From assembly GCA_047618565.1 (NCBI GenBank), contig JBLHKW010000178.1, positions 1 to 9,692 on the forward strand: a stretch of DNA of 9,692 bases, given 5' to 3'. The stretch comes from JBLHKW01 sp047618565 (GTDB lineage Bacteria; Planctomycetota; UBA1135; GCA-002686595). The translations under genes were made by a program, and so were the position numbers. Under the pieces are notes generated by a model. The model did not search any database, had not been told where the DNA came from, and saw only the letters and a list, made by a program, of their open reading frames with translations. Positions 1 through 6,344 of the stretch are shown here, in pieces (the stretch's first letter is position 1; the number at the start of each line of letters is the position of its first letter).

Positions 1-1123
1 AGGGGCCGCGTTCATGGTCCGGCCAGCGCGGATGGTTCAGGATGACGACCTGCGCACCCTTGGCCCGGATGCCGTCGACGATCTCGACGATCTCGCGCAA
101 CTGGAACGGGGGCACCGCATCCCCCGTATCGAGCGGGAAGGCGTTGAAGTGGCCGATCGGCGTGGTGACCTCGTTACCCACGACGGGCGTGAAGAACTCG
201 TTGAGTTTCATCCGTGCCTGGTAGGGAGCGTAGTCCGTGTTGTGGTTGTGGTCGGTGGAAATCGCGAGTTCGACGCCCTCGCCCGCAAGCGTCACCATGC
301 GTTCCTCGACCGAGGAATCTCCGTGCCCGCTGAAGGTCAACGTGTGGATATGGGTATCGCACGCGACGAATCCGGTCGTGTCGACAACGCGCTCGATGCG
401 CAGGTCCACCTCGGTTGAACGAGAGCGCACGGAGACATCCTCCTGGGCGAGGCTCCACTCCGACCCACGGGTCGCGTACACGCGGTAATCCCCCTGAGGC
501 ACCTCGAAGCGCGCGCTGCCAGCGTCCGTGTACACCACGCCATCGCGCACGGCCTGGTGCTCCCCATCGGCGTAGTACACGGGAACAAGCTGGCCCGCGG
601 AATCGGCGATGGTCACACGCGCGGGGCTGGGCGCGCCGAGCGCGTCCGTGACCGCAACGCGCACCGGACGCAAATCCAGACTCTCCCGCAGCGAGACCGG
701 CGAGATGCTGATCTTCCCGAACGTGATGTCATCCGTCGGCGTATCGCCCTCGAGCACGAAGGTATTCTCGCCCTCGACGAGCACCCCGACGGGCAGCGGC
801 GCGACACTGTCCAGCAGGCCTTCGAAGACCCTCAATGTGGCCAGCTCGTGGCCATTGACGACGACGCGCCACTGGTTGTTCACGTTGCGCTGGGAGTAAC
901 GCAGCGTCCACTCGCCGGTGTTCGCCTGCGCATCGAAGGTGAACTTCAGCTGGCCACCCTCGGGCATTTCCGGAGCCTCCGTCCATTCGGGCGTCGGATT
1001 GTCACCAAGGTGGTGCATCGTGCCGTCCAGGATCAGATCCCCGCGCTGTCTGGCCGAGAGCCTGGCCACGAGGAGCAGCGCGAGAAACACGATTGGAAGC
1101 CATGTTCGATTGCCGTATCGCAT
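1..1123 (-). CDS. Exported CehA/McbA-type PHP-domain metallohydrolase, 3' end outside window
   Basis: This gene reads leftward and stays open to the window edge, giving 374 residues with no stop. A signal peptide covers about residues 1-24 (hydrophobic core LPIVFLALLLVARLSA). Residues about 27-145 look like a beta-sandwich of galactose-binding type, and about 150-250 like a carboxypeptidase-regulatory/Ig-like domain; both are inferred from composition. The PHP domain starts near 255 with CDTHIHT (H258, H260), then SGHGD at 265-269, STDHNHNTD at 289-297, GNEVTT at 316-321, GHFNAF at 324-329 and NHPRWPDH at 363-370. These are the usual metal-site blocks of the CehA/McbA family, which hydrolyses phosphate or carbamate esters, although most members have no known substrate. 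It should act outside the cytoplasm. In-frame ATGs also exist at 1165 and 1183. I chose 1123 because it places the signal peptide normally and has a -10-like hexamer 6 nt upstream. Family call is confident; substrate unknown. Confidence 0.88.
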   Translation of the reverse strand, partial: MRYGNRTWLPIVFLALLLVARLSARQRGDLILDGTMHHLGDNPTPEWTEAPEMPEGGQLKFTFDAQANTGEWTLRYSQRNVNNQWRVVVNGHELATLRVFEGLLDSVAPLPVGVLVEGENTFVLEGDTPTDDITFGKISISPVSLRESLDLRPVRVAVTDALGAPSPARVTIADSAGQLVPVYYADGEHQAVRDGVVYTDAGSARFEVPQGDYRVYATRGSEWSLAQEDVSVRSRSTEVDLRIERVVDTTGFVACDTHIHTLTFSGHGDSSVEERMVTLAGEGVELAISTDHNHNTDYAPYQARMKLNEFFTPVVGNEVTTPIGHFNAFPLDTGDAVPPFQLREIVEIVDGIRAKGAQVVILNHPRWPDHERGP

Positions 1124-1129
1124 ACGGAG

Positions 1130-1135
1130 ACGATA
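1130..1135 (-). promoter_or_regulatory. Possible -10 element (TATCGT) for the PHP gene
   Basis: On the minus strand TATCGT lies exactly 6 nt before the ATG at 1123. It fits the TAnnnT -10 pattern at the spacing expected when transcription begins at or next to the start codon. No clear -35 box and no Shine-Dalgarno site are visible, which agrees with a leaderless message but does not prove it. Confidence 0.3.
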
Positions 1136-1169
1136 CCCATTCCAGCAACCGGCCGCCGCATCCATTCGA

Positions 1170-1175
1170 TAGGCT
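1170..1175 (+). promoter_or_regulatory. Possible -10 element (TAGGCT) for the DUF4440 gene
   Basis: TAGGCT is followed by 6 nt and then the ATG at 1182, mirroring the arrangement of the divergent gene. GGAG at 1177-1180 is only 1 nt from the ATG, too close for normal ribosome binding. AGG at 1171-1173 is a poor alternative site. A leaderless start is the simplest reading, at low confidence. Confidence 0.3.
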
Positions 1176-1181
1176 CGGAGC

Positions 1182-1667
1182 ATGCACCAGCTCTCCCTCT
1201 GCACCGCATTCCTGAGCGCCCTTTCGTTCACCTTCACCACATGGCCCGCCCCCCGGACCGTGCAAGCCGCCCTGCCACCGGAAGCGAGTTCAGTCGAGGC
1301 GCTCTTCGAGGCGGACCGCGCATTCGCCGTCGACTCGTCGATCGACCGGCTCGAGGGATGGGTCTCCTGGTTCGATGAGCGCGGAGTCCGGATGCCGATG
1401 TCCGGTGACTGCGCCCAGGGCCGCGCAGCAATCCGCAAGGCGGACATGGGCATCTGGGGCGACACGGGCCTGGAGTTGCGCTGGGACCCCGAGGTTGGAG
1501 GCGTGATCGCCGATGGCGAGCTCGGATTCACGCGCGGACGCTACGAGCTGGTGAAGATCGCGGATGAAGGAGACAAGGTGGTCGGAGTCGGTACGTACTT
1601 CTCGATCTGGCGCTGGACCGATGCTGGCTGGAAGGTCGCACTGGATGGTGGCGTGGCCGATGCCTGA
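1182..1667 (+). CDS. Exported DUF4440/SnoaL-like (NTF2-fold) protein
   Basis: The product is 161 aa. A hydrophobic N-terminus (residues 1 to about 30, ending near TVQA/A) looks like a signal peptide. The rest matches the DUF4440 pattern of small NTF2-like cone proteins: EADRAFAVDS near 43-52, GWVSWFDERGVRMPM, a GRAAIRK block, ELRWDPEVGG, DGELGFTRGRYEL, then a C-terminal YFSIWRWTDAGWKVALDGG strand pair. Members often bind small ligands or are orphan periplasmic proteins, and a catalytic role cannot be read from the sequence. The stop lies 31 nt before the DJ-1/PfpI gene, so the two are probably co-transcribed. The start is divergent from the PHP gene across 58 bp, suggesting a shared control region. 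Confidence 0.85.
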   Translation: MHQLSLCTAFLSALSFTFTTWPAPRTVQAALPPEASSVEALFEADRAFAVDSSIDRLEGWVSWFDERGVRMPMSGDCAQGRAAIRKADMGIWGDTGLELRWDPEVGGVIADGELGFTRGRYELVKIADEGDKVVGVGTYFSIWRWTDAGWKVALDGGVADA

Positions 1668-1682
1668 TCCTGCAAACGAGTC

Positions 1683-1688
1683 AAGGAG
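1683..1688 (+). promoter_or_regulatory. Shine-Dalgarno site AAGGAG for the DJ-1/PfpI gene
   Basis: AAGGAG ends 10 nt before the ATG at 1699. It decides the start: the same frame is open upstream to an ATG at 1564, but that region lies inside the DUF4440 gene and does not resemble the family, whereas MDVTHIGILIFDDVE from 1699 is the expected first beta strand. Confidence 0.7.
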
Positions 1689-1698
1689 AGTCCTCCCC

Positions 1699-2313
1699 AT
1701 GGACGTGACCCACATCGGCATCCTGATCTTCGACGACGTCGAGCTACTGGATTTCGCCGGACCCTTCGAGGTCTTCTCGCGCACGCGCATGGTCGCTGGG
1801 ATCGAATCGAGGCGTTCCGACGAGTCGGCACCGTTCAACGTGTTCACCGTGGCGCGCAGCCGTGACGCCGTCACGGCTGCGGGGAACATGCAGGTCGTTC
1901 CACATCACGGCTTCGACGACGCGCCGCGCATCGATGTGCTGGTAGTTCCGGGCGGGTTCGGGACACGCCCGTTGCTCGAGGATGCGAACACGCTGGCATG
2001 GATCGAGGAGCAGGCGCGCTCGGCCTCAAGGGTGGCGTCGATCTGTACGGGCTCCCTCTTGCTCGCGAAGATCGGCCTGCTCGCGGGAAAGCGCGCGACC
2101 ACTCATTGGGGCGCCCTGGATCTGCTCTCGAGCATCGACCCGACGATCACCGTCGAGCGTGACACTCGCGTGGTGACGGACGTCGTGACGACCTCGGCCG
2201 GGGTAGCTGCCGGAATCGACATGGCGTTCACGCTCGTGGCGCAGCTCTGCGGACCCGAGGTGGCGCGCGAGACGGCGCACTACATCGAATATCCCTGGGA
2301 GCCAATCCAGTAG
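1699..2313 (+). CDS. DJ-1/PfpI family protein, isonitrile hydratase-like
   Basis: The product is 204 aa, a usual length for single-domain members, with no signal peptide, so it should be cytoplasmic. Visible family blocks are the N-terminal strand HIGILIFDDVELLDFAGPFEVF (with an acidic residue, D18 by analogy, near the active site), VLVVPGGFGTR, then the nucleophile-elbow segment VASICTGSLLLAKIGLL with C116 followed by T117-G118, and ATTHWGALD. The Cys-Thr pair and the LDFAGPFEVF block resemble isonitrile hydratase (InhA) and the GATase1-like domains fused to AraC regulators, but no AraC DNA-binding domain follows: the protein ends at YIEYPWEPIQ. Isonitrile hydration is possible but unproven; a glyoxalase III-like or other cysteine-hydrolase role is an alternative. 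It follows the DUF4440 gene by 31 nt, probably as the second gene of that operon. Confidence 0.9.
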   Translation: MDVTHIGILIFDDVELLDFAGPFEVFSRTRMVAGIESRRSDESAPFNVFTVARSRDAVTAAGNMQVVPHHGFDDAPRIDVLVVPGGFGTRPLLEDANTLAWIEEQARSASRVASICTGSLLLAKIGLLAGKRATTHWGALDLLSSIDPTITVERDTRVVTDVVTTSAGVAAGIDMAFTLVAQLCGPEVARETAHYIEYPWEPIQ

Positions 2314-2353
2314 CGGCGCTCATCCTGGCCTGTACCTCCACCGGCGCGCGACT

Positions 2354-2389
2354 CCAACCTGGCCGTCTGTGGCCGGCCCGTCCGGTTGG
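2354..2389 (+). repeat. Inverted repeat CCAACC/GGTTGG, weak terminator candidate
   Basis: CCAACC at 2354-2359 can pair with GGTTGG at 2384-2389. Inside lies a smaller GGCC...GGCC stem at about 2361-2374. It is in the gap after the DJ-1/PfpI gene, where a terminator would fit, but there is no T-tract, so an intrinsic terminator is not well supported. Confidence 0.25.
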
Positions 2390-2434
2390 GCGGCATATCC
2401 GTGCCGTAGAGGTCCCGGCGTCTGGAGTTTGGGC

Positions 2435-2440
2435 CATACT
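2435..2440 (+). promoter_or_regulatory. Possible -10 element (CATACT) for the HEFFHH protein gene
   Basis: CATACT lies exactly 10 nt before the ATG at 2451. The same hexamer at the same spacing precedes the small ORF at 5799, and the 23-nt segments 2431-2453 and 5779-5801 agree at 18 positions, including GCATCATG. GGGGAG at 2441-2446 could act as a ribosome site here but is not kept in the second copy. No -35 box is evident. Confidence 0.35.
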
Positions 2441-2450
2441 GGGGAGCATC

Positions 2451-3935
2451 ATGAGGTACCTCTCGATACGCGGTCTGATCCTTGCCAGCGGCTTGCTCGC
2501 GGCAACCGGTTCCGCCGCTGCGCAGTCGGGCTTTGGGCCGCGGGTCCCCGTGCAGCCCAATCAGGCGCGCGCTTTTCTTGAACCTTATGGGCTGAGCAAC
2601 TTCTCGCTCTTCTACCGACGCGCACTCAACGTCTGGATCAACGCGGGCGATAGCCACGCGGCCAGCGACGATTCTGGTGCGCAACAAACCCTGGACGCCC
2701 TCTGGCAGGTCCATCCCACCGGCGGAATAGGCTGGGGCAACCTGCCCACGAAGCCCTTCGGTATCAACATCGGATCGCCGCCGTGTTACTACGGGCTGCG
2801 CATGCTGAGCGACCTGGTCGAGTGGCGCGTCCAGAGCGGAGTGCAGGGCAACGTCGCGCCGCGCACGGTACGCATGACCGTGTTGCTGCTGGGGGAGAGC
2901 AACGGCATCGAGCCGCGCAACCTGGCCGAGCTGAACCAGGGAACCGGGATCCACGTCACGCACGCCCTGGATCCACGCCTGGAGCGCAACGACAATGCCA
3001 TCGTGCACGGCTCCCTGGCGCTGTTCGAGGAGTACATCTTCGCGATGACCGACGGACAGCTGGCCGTCGACATTCAGGTCGCCTCGCTTCCCGATCTCAA
3101 CTTGCCCGTGCACGCCTTCGTGAGCCAGGGCCGTTACATCGCCAGCCTCGAGAACCCGGCGGACGTCTGGGCGACGCTCCCGGATGAGGTCCTTCAGGCG
3201 ACCGACTGGTGGTGGCTGATCTACCCCTCCCATGTTCCCGAGCAGTATCCCGATTTCACGAACGCCGAGTTCGTGACCGGCGGGATGGGCACAGGCTACG
3301 CCGGCGGTTCACCGCTCTTCCTGATCGACGATCGCTGGCTCGTCCGCAAGCCGCCTCACATCGGTACCGGCGAGTACACGGGCCTCGAACGCCGGGCCTA
3401 CCTGCCCCAGTGGCTACAACACGAATTCTTCCACCACCTGTTCCGCACCTACCCGGAGTTCAACCTGGAGCAGACGCCACACCAGTGGTTCGACCGCTCC
3501 ACCTGGCCCGCGGACTTCGTCGGACGTTACGAGGCGGACTACTTCCACGAAGCCCTGTTCAAGCGCCTGCAGACGGCCACACCACCGTTGCATGTAGCCC
3601 TGCGCTACGCCACTGCGGATGCACCCTGGGGTGACCTGGTGCTCGCCGATGTCCTCGGCACGTTCCGCCGCGAACCGGTGCAAAACCCGTGGCACATCGG
3701 CAACATCACCCAAGTCTCGGGCAACCAGCTCCTGTGGACCAACAACGCCGGAGTGAGCTGGCAGCTGCAGGCCGACCTGCTGGATGGGAAGCTGTTGACC
3801 GGGCCCGACTGCCCATATTACGACCCGCCCAACGGCACGAAGTTCGACATCGCGCTCGAGCGTGACAGCATCGGCGACCTGACCGATCAGGTGCGCGGCT
3901 TCATCTTCAACGGCGAGCTCTACGCGCTCCAGTAG
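2451..3935 (+). CDS. Exported protein with HExxHH zinc-peptidase-like motif, family not recognised
   Basis: The product is 494 aa with a clear signal peptide (about 1-24, ending ATGSAAA/QS). I do not recognise the family. The main landmark is QHEFFHHLF, with H324, E325 and H328 forming an HExxH motif (H329 also follows). This pattern is typical of gluzincin-type zinc peptidases, where H324 and H328 would bind zinc and E325 act as general base. A third ligand is not certain; E361 in YEADYFHEAL, 33 residues downstream, is a reasonable candidate. The mature protein has only two cysteines, C112 and C454, which could form one disulfide. An acidic, Trp-rich stretch (ATDWWWLIYPSHVPEQYPDF) lies before the motif. 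Nothing looks truncated. It seems to be transcribed alone or with the next gene, 15 nt downstream. Export is confident; peptidase activity is inferred from one short motif. Confidence 0.85.
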   Translation: MRYLSIRGLILASGLLAATGSAAAQSGFGPRVPVQPNQARAFLEPYGLSNFSLFYRRALNVWINAGDSHAASDDSGAQQTLDALWQVHPTGGIGWGNLPTKPFGINIGSPPCYYGLRMLSDLVEWRVQSGVQGNVAPRTVRMTVLLLGESNGIEPRNLAELNQGTGIHVTHALDPRLERNDNAIVHGSLALFEEYIFAMTDGQLAVDIQVASLPDLNLPVHAFVSQGRYIASLENPADVWATLPDEVLQATDWWWLIYPSHVPEQYPDFTNAEFVTGGMGTGYAGGSPLFLIDDRWLVRKPPHIGTGEYTGLERRAYLPQWLQHEFFHHLFRTYPEFNLEQTPHQWFDRSTWPADFVGRYEADYFHEALFKRLQTATPPLHVALRYATADAPWGDLVLADVLGTFRREPVQNPWHIGNITQVSGNQLLWTNNAGVSWQLQADLLDGKLLTGPDCPYYDPPNGTKFDIALERDSIGDLTDQVRGFIFNGELYALQ

Positions 3936-3950
3936 ATCGCTGCGAACGCA

Positions 3951-5711
3951 GTGCCCGAAAAACCGCGTGCTCTCACCGCTCGCCCGGCCCTTGAAAGCTG
4001 GAACCCCTTGAGAGTCCATGCCCCCCCCACCCCGACCCGCCACCGCGCGGCCACCCCAATCCAGTGGCTGCTCATGCTCGTGTTCGCCGCGAGCGCAGTC
4101 CTGCCCGTGGCGGGAGCTGCACGGGCGGCACGAGAACGGTTCATGGTCTGGGTCGATGACCAGCACACGCGCCAGATCGAGGTCGACCGGGTCGACCCGG
4201 AGGAAATCGCTGACAGCTCCTCGTTCAAGCTGAGCGCGGGCGCCAGCATCGGAAGCATCAAGATCTCGGTCGGATGGAGCCGCAAGAAAGGCATCGAGTT
4301 CGAACAGAAGGCCCAGACCCTGATCCGCCGGATCGAAACCCTTTGCCTGCAGTTCAACGCCGGAGAGCTGAGCCTCGAGACCTACCACCGGCGCATGCGA
4401 CGCATCTTCGACGCCGTCGCACGCGGACGATTGTGCCGTATGGAGCTGCTCGTCAGCGCGGCACTCGACTCCGCCGACGCGGGAGCGAAGCTCGACCGTG
4501 CACTCGGGCTACCGCAGCAGGAGCATACCGCTCACAAGCGCGCCCTCGAGGCGACGCTCGTCGACTTCCGGGAGCTCGTGCAAAGCGTCCATCAGGAGAT
4601 CAACCCCTCCGAGAGCCGAAACGCTCAGGCGGGCGCGATCGAGCAGACGCACCTGGCGGTCGAGCGCAACCTGAGCGCCCTCGATCGGTCCCTGACCAAC
4701 GAAGAGGTCCGCAAGCTCGATGCGTCGGACAAGATCACGATCTGGGCCGATCGCGCGCGCACGCAACGAGTCGTGGTGCCGAGGCTCGACGTCGGTCACC
4801 TGGCCGAGGAATTCGAGGACAGCCTCGGGCTACGGCTCCAGTGCTCCGGCCCGCTGTTCTCCGCCACGATCGCGAGCGATACGGTGGCCACGCTGCGCCG
4901 AAAGGCCGAGTACGACCAGGCTGCGACGCTCTTGATCGTCAAGTACCGCAGCCTGTGCATGGATTACAACGCCGGCATCCTGTCCCAGGAAGCCTACTCG
5001 GATCGCCTGCTCGAGCTGTTCGAAGCCGAACAACGCGCATTCGACGCGCGCGGCCACTTCCTCGATCAGCTCGACGAACAGATGGACGCGACGCGTGCCA
5101 ACCTGGACGAGCTCCTGGGTCGCGGCAATTCCGGTCGCGTGGCCGAGATGCGATCACGCCAGGCCGAGATGAAGGGCGCGGCTCGCGACAGGTTACGCGA
5201 TGCACGCTCCGAATCTCTCGTCGAGCAGATGAGCCAAACGCATCGGGACCAGATGGATGCCTGGTCGGCTTTCCACGGTGCGGTACAGAATCTGGCGGTG
5301 GATCCGCCGCGCGACGCGATCGAGGTCTGGGTCGATGACGAACGCACGCGCAGGGTGCAGGTTCCGAGACTCGACACCGACCTCCTTGCACAGCACGTCG
5401 AAACGCGACTCACACTCCACATCAGCTTCATGTTCGTCGGGCCGGAAGCCGAGTGGGCCCGTCAACGCGGGCTGGAGTACGGAGCGGCCGCGCAGGAGCT
5501 GATCCTCAAGAGCAAGCAGCTGTGCATGGACTACAATGCGGACCTCGTGCCCCAGGAGTCCTTCGCCCACAGGCGTGCCGCGATCGATGCCTCGCTGGAC
5601 ATGGCCGCGCGGCTTCAAGAACGGGCCATCGAGTTCACGCGTCAGCTCAAGAGCTCCGCACGGGACAGGCTCGACCGCCGCCTCGAGATGCCAGAGCGCG
5701 CAGGCCACTGA
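3951..5711 (+). CDS. Exported protein with three copies of an unrecognised WVDD...LCMDYNAG domain; start uncertain
   Basis: The product is 586 aa if translation begins at the GTG at 3951. Residues about 30-58 (IQWLLMLVFAASAVLPVAGAARA) form a signal peptide or anchor. The remainder is three tandem copies of one domain, about residues 64-260, 262-456 and 457-586 (the last shorter). Each opens with a strand block (FMVWVDDQHTRQIEV, ITIWADRARTQRVVV, IEVWVDDERTRRVQV). About 65-70 residues later comes a block at 131, 335 and 524 (LCLQFNAGELS, LCMDYNAGILS, LCMDYNADLVP), followed by E-x-Y/F-x(2-3)-R, then Ala/Arg/Glu-rich helices likely to be coiled coil. I do not recognise the family; a structural or binding role in the periplasm is a guess. 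The GTG has no ribosome site and the first 24 codons are only 15/24 G or C at the third position, so the true start may be later, at TTG 4008 or near ATG 4018 (see the C8 tract). It follows the HEFFHH gene by 15 nt. Confidence 0.8.
   Translation: MPEKPRALTARPALESWNPLRVHAPPTPTRHRAATPIQWLLMLVFAASAVLPVAGAARAARERFMVWVDDQHTRQIEVDRVDPEEIADSSSFKLSAGASIGSIKISVGWSRKKGIEFEQKAQTLIRRIETLCLQFNAGELSLETYHRRMRRIFDAVARGRLCRMELLVSAALDSADAGAKLDRALGLPQQEHTAHKRALEATLVDFRELVQSVHQEINPSESRNAQAGAIEQTHLAVERNLSALDRSLTNEEVRKLDASDKITIWADRARTQRVVVPRLDVGHLAEEFEDSLGLRLQCSGPLFSATIASDTVATLRRKAEYDQAATLLIVKYRSLCMDYNAGILSQEAYSDRLLELFEAEQRAFDARGHFLDQLDEQMDATRANLDELLGRGNSGRVAEMRSRQAEMKGAARDRLRDARSESLVEQMSQTHRDQMDAWSAFHGAVQNLAVDPPRDAIEVWVDDERTRRVQVPRLDTDLLAQHVETRLTLHISFMFVGPEAEWARQRGLEYGAAAQELILKSKQLCMDYNADLVPQESFAHRRAAIDASLDMAARLQERAIEFTRQLKSSARDRLDRRLEMPERAGH
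4021..4028 (+). repeat. C8 homopolymer just after an out-of-frame ATG
   Basis: Eight cytosines follow the ATG at 4018-4020. As given, that ATG is out of frame with the repeat protein and opens only a 71-codon frame. With one more C (or two fewer) it would join the main frame and give a normal signal peptide, MPPPTPTRHRAATPIQW and onward. GAGAG at 4011-4015 is a weak ribosome site for it. The tract could be a sequencing length error or a slippage site that switches expression. Confidence 0.6.
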
Positions 5712-5720
5712 GTCCGACCT

Positions 5721-5733
5721 GCGCGACACGCGC
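5721..5733 (+). terminator. Weak hairpin after the repeat protein gene
   Basis: GCGCG-ACA-CGCGC forms a five-base-pair stem with a three-base loop, 10 nt after the stop of the triplicated-domain gene. A short GCTTTC run follows rather than a real T-tract, so termination here is only possible. Confidence 0.25.
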
Positions 5734-5782
5734 GCTTTCACGAACCTGGTGCGCGGGGCTCGAAACGGCGACGGCGCTCGTC

Positions 5783-5788
5783 CATACT
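5783..5788 (+). promoter_or_regulatory. Possible -10 element (CATACT) for the small ORF
   Basis: CATACT sits 10 nt before the ATG at 5799, the same hexamer and spacing as before the gene at 2451. No Shine-Dalgarno site lies between (the spacer is CGCGCGCATC), so initiation would depend on a very short leader. No -35 box is evident. Confidence 0.35.
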
Positions 5789-5798
5789 CGCGCGCATC

Positions 5799-5915
5799 AT
5801 GACGATCGAAGACGCGCTGCCCGCGCGCGCCACCGACAACGCCGCCCATACCGACGGCCGCGTCAGCGGCCCACAGATCGTGATCCTGACGCAATTCGTG
5901 AAGAAGTCCGGCTGA
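5799..5915 (+). CDS. Small 38-aa protein, function unknown
   Basis: The ORF starts MTIEDALPARATDNAAH and ends with the short hydrophobic-basic tail QIVILTQFVKKSG. I do not recognise it. Evidence that it is translated: 33 of the 37 codons after ATG end in G or C, like the real genes around it; it has a start-proximal element shared with the gene at 2451; and it is followed after 31 nt by the VOC gene, which has its own AAGGAG site. It has no signal peptide and no full membrane segment, so it is probably cytoplasmic. It could be a leader peptide, a small partner of the VOC protein, or the remnant of a longer gene. The codon bias alone could come from overlapping GC-rich frames, so the call is tentative. 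Confidence 0.45.
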   Translation: MTIEDALPARATDNAAHTDGRVSGPQIVILTQFVKKSG

Positions 5916-5935
5916 CCCTCGGGGTGGCACTTCCC

Positions 5936-5941
5936 AAGGAG
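5936..5941 (+). promoter_or_regulatory. Shine-Dalgarno site AAGGAG for the VOC gene
   Basis: Two in-frame ATGs stand side by side at 5944 and 5947. AAGGAG is 2 nt from the first and 5 nt from the second, so 5947 is the better start; the difference is one methionine. Confidence 0.65.
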
Positions 5942-5946
5942 CGATG

Positions 5947-6321
5947 ATGGCACGAGCGAGATTCGAAGCGGTACACGCGGTCCTTCCGTCCCAGGATGTG
6001 AGCGTATCCCTGAACTTCTTCATCACGCAGCTCGGCTTCAGCCTGCGCTTTCGTGACTCGCCCACGGAGCCCGCCTACGCCGGCGTCGGTCGCGACGGGG
6101 TGGAACTCCACATTCAGTGGCACGATCCTGCGGAGTGGAGCGCGGTCGAGCGGCCCATGCTGCGCTTCGTGGTGCCCTCCATCGACGAGCTGTTCGAGGA
6201 GTACCGGGACAAGGGCGTCTTCCATACAGGCAGCGCGATGTGGGACACAGCCTGGGGTACCCGAGAGCTCGCCTTCTACGACCCCTGCGAGAACGGTCTG
6301 ACGTTCTACCGCGACCGTTAG
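5947..6321 (+). CDS. VOC superfamily (glyoxalase/bleomycin-resistance fold) protein
   Basis: The product is 124 aa, the normal size of a single-unit VOC protein with two beta-alpha-beta-beta-beta modules. Module one runs FEAVHAVLPSQDVSVSLNFF to ITQLGFSLRFRDSP and the ELHIQWHDP strand. Module two runs from LRFVVPSIDELFEEYRDKG to WGTRELAFYDPCENGLTFY. H10, H55 and E115 stand roughly where metal ligands fall in enzymatic members, but the DP-x-x-N-x-L-x-FY ending is also typical of non-metal bleomycin-binding members, so substrate and metal cannot be decided. There is no signal peptide, so it should be cytoplasmic. It probably forms an operon with the 38-aa ORF 31 nt upstream. A 216-bp gap follows, so it is unlikely to belong to the pilus operon. 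Confidence 0.85.
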   Translation: MARARFEAVHAVLPSQDVSVSLNFFITQLGFSLRFRDSPTEPAYAGVGRDGVELHIQWHDPAEWSAVERPMLRFVVPSIDELFEEYRDKGVFHTGSAMWDTAWGTRELAFYDPCENGLTFYRDR

Positions 6322-6344
6322 CAGAGCCCCCGCGGGTCCCAGAT

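Noticed and set aside
174..458. 94-codon minus-strand frame
   Set aside because: The PHP protein is read in another minus-strand frame of the same region, open from 1123 to the edge with all family motifs. This one is an out-of-frame shadow.
557..1378. 273-codon plus-strand frame
   Set aside because: It runs opposite the PHP gene and into the DUF4440 gene, with no domain recognisable in its product.
2280..3233. 317-codon open frame on the minus strand
   Set aside because: It lies entirely opposite the HEFFHH gene, which has a signal peptide and clear motif. The antisense product shows no recognisable domain. Long antisense frames are expected in such GC-rich DNA.
3940..3951. CTGCG-AA-CGCAG palindrome just after the HEFFHH gene
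   Set aside because: A two-base loop is sterically poor and there is no T-tract; too short to call a terminator.
3414..4388. 324-codon minus-strand frame spanning two plus-strand genes
   Set aside because: It crosses the boundary between two supported genes and shows only Arg/Gly/Ala-rich low-information sequence. It is a shadow of GC-rich codons.
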